DNA of 33,763 nucleotides from CAZQMX01 sp964594965 (GTDB lineage Bacteria; Patescibacteriota; Minisyncoccia; Portnoybacterales; UBA2143), in NCBI GenBank assembly GCA_964594965.1, contig CAZQMX010000006.1, positions 1 to 33,763 on the forward strand. The letters are read 5' to 3'. A program made the translations under genes and the position numbers. The notes beneath the pieces were generated by a model. It did no database searches. It worked only from the letters and a program-made list of their open reading frames with translations, and was not told the origin of the DNA. Below are positions 29,155 through 33,763 of this stretch, piece by piece. Position 1 is the first letter of the stretch. Each line of letters opens with the position of its first letter.

Positions 29155-30021
29155 ATGAAATTTTCAATTATTATCCCAGCCTATAATGAAGAAAAAGCTA
29201 TTGAACATACTCTTAAAAAATTAAAGGGTTACTTAGGCAGTAAAAAATACCAAACCGAAATTATTATTATCAACGACGGCTCAACTGACCAAACCAAAAG
29301 AATACTTGAAAGAACTAAGGGGATTAAGTTAATTAATCATCCCTATAACAAGGGTTATGGCGCCTCTATTAAAACCGGGGTAAGTCAAGCCCGGCACAAC
29401 TGGATTTTGCTCTATGACGGTGACGGACAACACCGGCCGGAATATATTGAAAAGTTAGTCAAGGGTAGAAAAATTTTTGATATGATTATTGGCGCCAGAA
29501 CTGGTTACAAGGGTCCGATACTCCGCCAACCCGGAAAAAAACTACTTACCTGGATAGCCAATTATTTAGTCCAGCAAAAAATTCCTGACTTGAATTCCGG
29601 TCTCCGCCTAATTAAAAAAGATTTATTTTTAAGATTTGCTCATATTTTTCCAAGTGGTTTTTCTCTGACAACTACCATTACTCTGGCCTTTTTTAAAGAA
29701 GGATTAAATATCAAATACGTTCCGATTAAGATAAATAAAAGAAAAGGGGAAAGCACGGTTGGAATAAGAGACGGTTTTGACGCTCTAATGACAGTTTTTA
29801 GAACAATAGTCCTATTTTCGCCATTGAGAATTTTTCTACCAGTCAGTTTTTTAATATTTGGGTCATCTCTTTTTTCATTTGTTCTTGATTTGACTATATT
29901 TCGTTCAGGCGAATTAAATATTAGCGATACAACAGTTCTGCTTTTTCTCTTTTCTCTATCCTTATTCTTCTTTGGTCTTTTGGCTGACCAAGTTTCAGCC
30001 ATCCGAAGAGAAAGAAAATAG
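29155..30021 (+). CDS. Family 2 glycosyltransferase (dolichyl-phosphate-mannose synthase-like)
   Basis: This 288-residue GT-A enzyme transfers a sugar from a nucleotide donor, probably to a polyprenyl phosphate. The N-terminus FSIIIPAYNEEKAIEHTLKK is diagnostic of GT2. The donor-site Asp is in IIINDGSTDQT, and the metal-binding motif is LYDGDGQHRPEY (about 89-100). GARTGYKG and LNSGLRLIKKDL follow at the acceptor side. Two C-terminal membrane helices (about 222-245 and 256-278) anchor it, as in DPM1-like or GtrB-like enzymes. It lies 13 bases after the initiating transferase gene, so both act in the same surface glycan or lipid-linked sugar pathway. The exact sugar is unknown. Confidence 0.9.
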   Translation: MKFSIIIPAYNEEKAIEHTLKKLKGYLGSKKYQTEIIIINDGSTDQTKRILERTKGIKLINHPYNKGYGASIKTGVSQARHNWILLYDGDGQHRPEYIEKLVKGRKIFDMIIGARTGYKGPILRQPGKKLLTWIANYLVQQKIPDLNSGLRLIKKDLFLRFAHIFPSGFSLTTTITLAFFKEGLNIKYVPIKINKRKGESTVGIRDGFDALMTVFRTIVLFSPLRIFLPVSFLIFGSSLFSFVLDLTIFRSGELNISDTTVLLFLFSLSLFFFGLLADQVSAIRRERK

Positions 30022-30024
30022 ATT

Positions 30025-30681
30025 ATGGATTTTTTTAACCTACTTAAAACCAGAAGGAGTGTTAGGGTTTTCCAGGACAAAGAAGTTAATCAGGAATCTA
30101 TCAGAAAGATTATTGAGATGGCGACTTACGCTCCTTCGGCCTGCAACATCCAAGGCTGGAGATTTGTTATTGTCGCTGACCAGAAGAAAAAAGAAGAAAT
30201 TGTTAATCTAGGCGGTTCAATCATTATTAAAAATGCCCCTGTTGGCATTTTGGTTCTCTATGATAACCGAACCAAGAATACCGAATACTCTGATGATATC
30301 CAGAGCGCCTCGGCCGCTATCCAGAATATACTTTTATCAGCCCATTATCTAGGATTAGGCGCCTGTTGGATTTGTCATCTCCCTCCCAAAAATCAATTGA
30401 GAAAGTTGTTTCAAATCCCGAACTCCCTATCCCCGGTTGCATACATTATCCTTGGCCACAAGAAAAATGAACCAGGACAGATGCCGAGAAAATATAATCT
30501 TGACCAGCTTATCAGCTACAATGCTTTTTCCCCAGACACTCCCTTAGAAAAGATTAATCCATTAAAAGTATTTATCTTGAGAGTTTTAATGAAAACATAT
30601 TTCCTTATTCCCAAATGGATTAGGAAAAAATGGCTCAACAAATTTACTAATAAAAGATTTGTCAAAAAATTTGAGAATTAG
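30025..30681 (+). CDS. Nitroreductase-family FMN oxidoreductase
   Basis: This 218-residue protein has the nitroreductase fold. The FMN phosphate motif RRSVRVFQDKEV is at about 10-21, and ATYAPSACNIQGWRFVIV (about 33-50) is the conserved dimer and FMN region. IQSASAAIQNILLSAHYLGLGACWI is the second core helix. Such enzymes use NAD(P)H and FMN to reduce nitro, quinone or iodinated compounds; the natural substrate is unknown. A basic C-terminal extension of about 40 residues (FILRVLMKTYFLIPKWIRKK) is hydrophobic and amphipathic and may attach to the membrane. It starts 3 bases after the glycosyltransferase gene, an unusual partner in a glycan cluster. Confidence 0.87.
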   Translation: MDFFNLLKTRRSVRVFQDKEVNQESIRKIIEMATYAPSACNIQGWRFVIVADQKKKEEIVNLGGSIIIKNAPVGILVLYDNRTKNTEYSDDIQSASAAIQNILLSAHYLGLGACWICHLPPKNQLRKLFQIPNSLSPVAYIILGHKKNEPGQMPRKYNLDQLISYNAFSPDTPLEKINPLKVFILRVLMKTYFLIPKWIRKKWLNKFTNKRFVKKFEN

Positions 30682-30693
30682 TCTAGATCTCCT

Positions 30694-31407
30694 ATGAAAA
30701 ATAATTTTACTATTGAACAGGTTCGTAATTTCTGGGATAAGACTGCCCCCATCTATGAAGATTGTAATAACAAGGTTGAAGATATCCATCATCAAAGATT
30801 CCGCGAATCAATTAAGTGTCTTGACTTAAAACCTGGTCAGAAAATTCTAAATATTTGGTCAAGGACCGGTTTAGCCATTCCATATCTCCGTCAGGAATGT
30901 CCTCAAATTGAAATATTGAACTTTGAAGTTTCTCCTGAATTTATTAAAATCGCTCAGGAAAAATTTCCCCAGGAAGAATTTGAGCAAACTGATTTGGAAA
31001 AACTGCCTTTTGATGATAATTCTTTTGACAGGATTCTTTCTTTAGAAACCCTTGAACATGCTCCCAATCCTTCCGTCTTTTTAAAAGAACTCCATCGGGT
31101 TATTAAACCAGACGGAATTCTGGTCATGAGTTGTCCTCCAGCTATCGCTGAGACGCCTTTTAAAATTTACGGAGCCATCTTTAACGACCATGGAGAAGGG
31201 CCTCATAAATTTCCGTCTTCGCGAAAAGTAAAAAAACTTCTAAAAAACGCTGACTTTAAACTTGTTCTTCATAAAGGGACCCTCCTGATTCCGCTTGGAC
31301 CTAAATGGTTGAAAGATTTAGGGGAAAAAATTATAGGCATATTTCAAAAAACACCCTTAAGCGAACTGGGTTTTAGACAATTCTATATCGCTAAAAAAGA
31401 AAAATGA
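30694..31407 (+). CDS. Class I SAM-dependent methyltransferase-like protein with altered motif I
   Basis: This 237-residue protein has the Rossmann methyltransferase layout. LDLKPGQKILNIWSRTG (about 43-59) takes the place of motif I, FEVSPEFIKIAQEKFP holds the acidic position after strand 2, and LEKLPFDDNSFDRILSLETLEH (101-122) is motif post-II/III. LKELHRVIKPDGILVMS is the late helix-strand pair. The glycine-rich G-x-G-x-G of motif I is reduced to a single Gly: the usual DVGCGTG is NIWSRTG. SAM binding may therefore be altered or the protein may be non-catalytic. The context suggests modification of a sugar or lipid-linked intermediate. It overlaps the following deacetylase gene by 4 bases (ATGA). 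Confidence 0.82.
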   Translation: MKNNFTIEQVRNFWDKTAPIYEDCNNKVEDIHHQRFRESIKCLDLKPGQKILNIWSRTGLAIPYLRQECPQIEILNFEVSPEFIKIAQEKFPQEEFEQTDLEKLPFDDNSFDRILSLETLEHAPNPSVFLKELHRVIKPDGILVMSCPPAIAETPFKIYGAIFNDHGEGPHKFPSSRKVKKLLKNADFKLVLHKGTLLIPLGPKWLKDLGEKIIGIFQKTPLSELGFRQFYIAKKEK

Positions 31408-32195
31408 AAAAGAAAATATTTTTAACATTTGATTTGGATTATTGGCATAATAGCGAATTCCTAAAAAAATACTTGCCGAAAAACAAAAATCAACTTGAAG
31501 ATTTTGTTAAAGAATCAACCGAATCAATTCTAAATCTACTTAACCAATATAACCAAAGAGCAACTTTTTTTGTTTTGGGAGAGATTGCGGAGAAGTATCC
31601 GAAATTAATCAAAAGAATTCATCAATCCGGCCACGAGATTGCTTCTCATGGATACTCTCACACAATCTTGTCTGAATTAGGAAAAGAAAGTTTTGAAAAA
31701 GAAATTAAAAAAACCAACAAAGTAATTAAAGAAACTATTGGTCAAGATCCTATTGGGTTCCGAGCGCCTAATTTCTCTCTGGATAATAAGACACGATGGG
31801 CTTTTAAGGTTTTAGAAAAACACGGCTTACAATACGATTCAAGCATCTATCCCTTTTCTTTTACAAGTTTCTGCCTTCCCTCTTTTAGAAAGGTTCTTAA
31901 TGTCTCTTCTGTCACAGAATTAATGCCCTCTTTGGGCGGATTCTATTTTCGAGTTCTCCCGCTCTGGCTTTATCTTGCGCTGGTCAAATTAATATCAAGG
32001 ACCAGCCCTCCGATTATCTTTATTCATCCCCATGAACTTTTTAAATCAGCGCCGAAAATAGAACCAGCTCCCTGGTTTTTAAAAAAAGTTAAATACTGGG
32101 GAACCAAAAGCGCTTTGGATAAATTTGAAAAATTATTAAAAAAATTCAAGTGCATTTCTATAAAAGAATATCTTAATGAAAATTCTACTAATTAA
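31404..32195 (+). CDS. Polysaccharide deacetylase (NodB/CE4 type)
   Basis: This 263-residue metal-dependent deacetylase removes N- or O-acetyl groups from glycans. Motif 1 is TFDLDYWHN with Asp pair at 9/11-12, followed by RATFFVLGEIAEKYP. Motif 2 is HEIASHGYSHT (77-87), giving the two His metal ligands, and motif 3 is GFRAPNFS (118-125). FIHPHELF near the C-terminus provides the late catalytic His. There is no signal peptide, so it probably acts on cytoplasmic or membrane-linked intermediates. Starts inside the methyltransferase stop (ATGA) and its end overlaps the radical SAM start by 20 bases, so the three genes are tightly coupled. Closest known behaviour is that of PssA/WbpM-cluster deacetylases that work on lipid-linked sugars (inference). 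Confidence 0.9.
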   Translation: MKKKIFLTFDLDYWHNSEFLKKYLPKNKNQLEDFVKESTESILNLLNQYNQRATFFVLGEIAEKYPKLIKRIHQSGHEIASHGYSHTILSELGKESFEKEIKKTNKVIKETIGQDPIGFRAPNFSLDNKTRWAFKVLEKHGLQYDSSIYPFSFTSFCLPSFRKVLNVSSVTELMPSLGGFYFRVLPLWLYLALVKLISRTSPPIIFIHPHELFKSAPKIEPAPWFLKKVKYWGTKSALDKFEKLLKKFKCISIKEYLNENSTN

Positions 32196-33588
32196 TCCGC
32201 CTCATCTTAATACTATTTCTAGCTGTATGCCTAAAGTCCTTGAAGAGGATCTTGATTTTTTGCCGCCTCTTGGATTAATGTATTTGGCTGGTTATTTGAA
32301 AAAATATACCTCTTATTCTACTAAGATTATTGACTGTCAGGTGGAGCAATTGAGCTACCAAGATTTAAAAAAAAGAATAGTCCAGGAAAATCCTAATATA
32401 GTTGGAATTACTGCCATGACTTTTACTCTAATTGATGTAATTAAGACCGCCCAACTAGCCAAGGAAATTAATCAGAGAGTTAAGGTTGTTTTAGGCGGAC
32501 CTCATATTAATATTTATCCTAATGAAACCATGGCTACTAAAGAGATTGATTTTTTGGTCCTAGGCGAAGGCGAAAAACCATTTAAGAAATTATTAGACAA
32601 TATTGGTCAAACTGAGAATCTTCATCAAATAAAAGGGATTGTTTTCAGAGATAGAGATGAAATTATTAATACTGGCCAACAAGAACTTATCAAGAACCTA
32701 GATTCTATTCCTTTTCCCAAGAGAGATTTACTCCCTTATCAAAAATATTTCTCGGTTGTTTCCTCGAAGTCACCAGTAACAACCATGTTTACCAGCCGGG
32801 GCTGTCCTTTTCAATGTCTCTTTTGCGACCGACCCCATTTAGGAAAAGTTTTCCGGGCCCGGTCAGCTAAAAATGTTACCGATGAAATGGAAGAATGCCA
32901 AAAAATGGGCATTAAAGAAATTATTATTTACGATGATACTTTCGGCGTCGACCGCCAAAGGGTTTTAGATATCTGTTCTGAAATTAAGAAAAGAAAATTG
33001 ACTATTGCTTTTGATGTCAGAACAAGGGTTGATACTGTTGACAAGGAAGTTCTAAGAGCAATGAAAAATGCCAATTGTCAGAGAATTCATTACGGAGTAG
33101 AAGCCGGAACAGAGAAGATTCTCAAAGTTTTGAGAAAAGGCATCAGTTTGGAACAAATTAAAAGGGCGTTTAAAATGACTAAAAAGATTGGCATTGAAAC
33201 TATTGGTTATTTCATGATTGGCTCTCCCCAAGAAACCAAAAAAGATATTTTAGAAACAATTAAACTGGCTAACAAATTAAATCCTGATTTTGTTCACATT
33301 TCTATTACTACCCCCTTTCCGGCCACTGGCTTGTATCGTCTGGGGCTAGAACAGAAAATATTTCCTTATGATTATTGGCTGGAATTTGCTCAAAATCCCC
33401 GCCCTGACTTTATTCCTCTTCCTTGGGAAGAAAATTTGAAAAAAGAGGAATTATTTAATCTGCTCAAATACGGCTATCGTTCTTTCTATTTCCGACCAAA
33501 GTATATTTTTAAAAGAATACTTAAGTTAGCTTCCTGGCAGGAGTTGAAAAACAAAATTAAAGCTGCTCTGAAATTATTAAAAATATGA
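32176..33588 (+). CDS. B12-binding-domain radical SAM protein
   Basis: This 470-residue protein starts with a cobalamin-binding-type Rossmann domain (MKILLINPPHL at 1-11, PPLGLMYLAGYLKK, VVLGGPHINIYPNETM). The radical SAM barrel follows, with the cluster motif C-x3-C-x2-C at C210, C214 and C217 (SRGCPFQCLFCDRP). Later motifs include YGVEAGTEKILKVLRKGIS and GYFMIGSPQETKKDI. These enzymes use a 4Fe-4S cluster and SAM to make a 5'-deoxyadenosyl radical, typically for methylation or rearrangement of unreactive carbons in lipids, sugars or cofactors. The DxHxxG His ligand motif for B12 is not visible, so cobalamin binding is uncertain. The start codon lies inside the deacetylase gene. The substrate is unknown. 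Confidence 0.9.
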   Translation: MKILLINPPHLNTISSCMPKVLEEDLDFLPPLGLMYLAGYLKKYTSYSTKIIDCQVEQLSYQDLKKRIVQENPNIVGITAMTFTLIDVIKTAQLAKEINQRVKVVLGGPHINIYPNETMATKEIDFLVLGEGEKPFKKLLDNIGQTENLHQIKGIVFRDRDEIINTGQQELIKNLDSIPFPKRDLLPYQKYFSVVSSKSPVTTMFTSRGCPFQCLFCDRPHLGKVFRARSAKNVTDEMEECQKMGIKEIIIYDDTFGVDRQRVLDICSEIKKRKLTIAFDVRTRVDTVDKEVLRAMKNANCQRIHYGVEAGTEKILKVLRKGISLEQIKRAFKMTKKIGIETIGYFMIGSPQETKKDILETIKLANKLNPDFVHISITTPFPATGLYRLGLEQKIFPYDYWLEFAQNPRPDFIPLPWEENLKKEELFNLLKYGYRSFYFRPKYIFKRILKLASWQELKNKIKAALKLLKI

Positions 33589-33763
33589 AAGTCCTATTAA
33601 TCAACCCGCCTTATATTAACTTCGAAGGGATGAAAGATTCCGGCGGACACGCCATGCCTTTTAACTTGGCTTATCTGGCCGGCTATTTAAGGGACAAAAT
33701 TGACTGTCAAATTAGAATCCTTGACACCGAAGTTCTCGCCCTGGATTATGAAGGAATAAAGGA
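33585..33763 (+). CDS. Second B12-type radical SAM protein, N-terminal fragment (cut by window end)
   Basis: Only the first 59 complete codons are in the window. The start overlaps the previous stop (ATGA). It begins MKVLLINPPYINFEG, then GGHAMPFNLAYLAGYLRDK and ILDTEVLALDYEGIK. That is the same cobalamin-domain beginning as in the preceding gene (MKILLINPP, LMYLAGYL). A tandem of related radical SAM genes is therefore likely, but the cluster-binding part is beyond the edge. No stop codon is reached. Confidence 0.75.
   Translation, partial: MKVLLINPPYINFEGMKDSGGHAMPFNLAYLAGYLRDKIDCQIRILDTEVLALDYEGIK

Noticed and set aside
29640..30080. Minus-strand open frame of 146 codons
   Set aside because: It runs antisense across the glycosyltransferase and nitroreductase genes and shows no recognisable domain.
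1..33763. CRISPR arrays, tRNA and rRNA genes
   Set aside because: No regularly spaced repeat array, cloverleaf with CCA-type end or rRNA signature was visible; almost all of the window is protein-coding.

Overview
The window looks like part of a reduced bacterial genome of the Candidate Phyla Radiation (Patescibacteria, most likely Parcubacteria-like). This is inferred from the mix of features: an alanyl-tRNA synthetase without its C-terminal domain, cysteine-rich zinc-ribbon proteins of a type I associate with CPR genomes, a TM-anchored 'baseplate-J-like' protein beside an FtsA-like ATPase, a sigma-region-4/HARE-HTH protein, an REP-associated transposase, AT-rich DNA, very short intergenic gaps and few Shine-Dalgarno sequences. 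TGA ends several genes (secA, the methyltransferase, the radical SAM gene), so the TGA=Gly code of Gracilibacteria/SR1 is unlikely. I saw no rRNA, tRNA or CRISPR. No gene-free stretch exceeds 300 bases; the longest gap (16163-16372, 210 bases) holds two inverted-repeat structures.

Layout. Positions 143-26939 are entirely minus strand. Reading in the direction of transcription: (a) 26939 to 18910 is a seven-gene run: secreted metallopeptidase, murB, hibernation factor, secA, a small unknown gene, secD, secF. (b) 18868 to 17828 is a sigma-like regulator with its own promoter. (c) 17752 to 5109 is the unusual part: a membrane-anchored protein, a VirD4/TraG-like ATPase with a zinc-ribbon tail, three tandem cysteine-rich paralogs, a second VirD4-like ATPase, a queuosine-precursor transporter, and a fourth cysteine-rich paralog. 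(d) This continues into alaS, an ftsA-like gene and a membrane protein. On the plus strand, a RAYT/Y1 transposase with palindromic repeats (26982-27745) separates the two transcription directions. It is followed by a surface-polysaccharide cluster (27801 to the end): initiating sugar-phosphate transferase, GT2 glycosyltransferase, nitroreductase, methyltransferase, polysaccharide deacetylase and two B12-type radical SAM genes, the last one cut by the window edge.

How it may work together. The candidate for an undescribed system is 5109-17752. Four large cytoplasmic cysteine-rich proteins (about 31-37 Cys each, hand count) share nearly invariant ends but have divergent middles. They alternate with two motor ATPases, and one ATPase ends in the same kind of zinc ribbon that closes the cysteine-rich proteins. 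The ATPases have no membrane anchor of their own, but the neighbouring 459-residue protein does. A reasonable but unproven reading is a split, membrane-docked DNA or protein translocase with a family of zinc-ribbon partner or cargo proteins. Several genes here (16162, 14364, 9049, 3259) have a -10-like hexamer exactly 6 bases before the ATG, consistent with leaderless transcripts, and several junctions have the form TAA-T-ATG, consistent with coupled translation.
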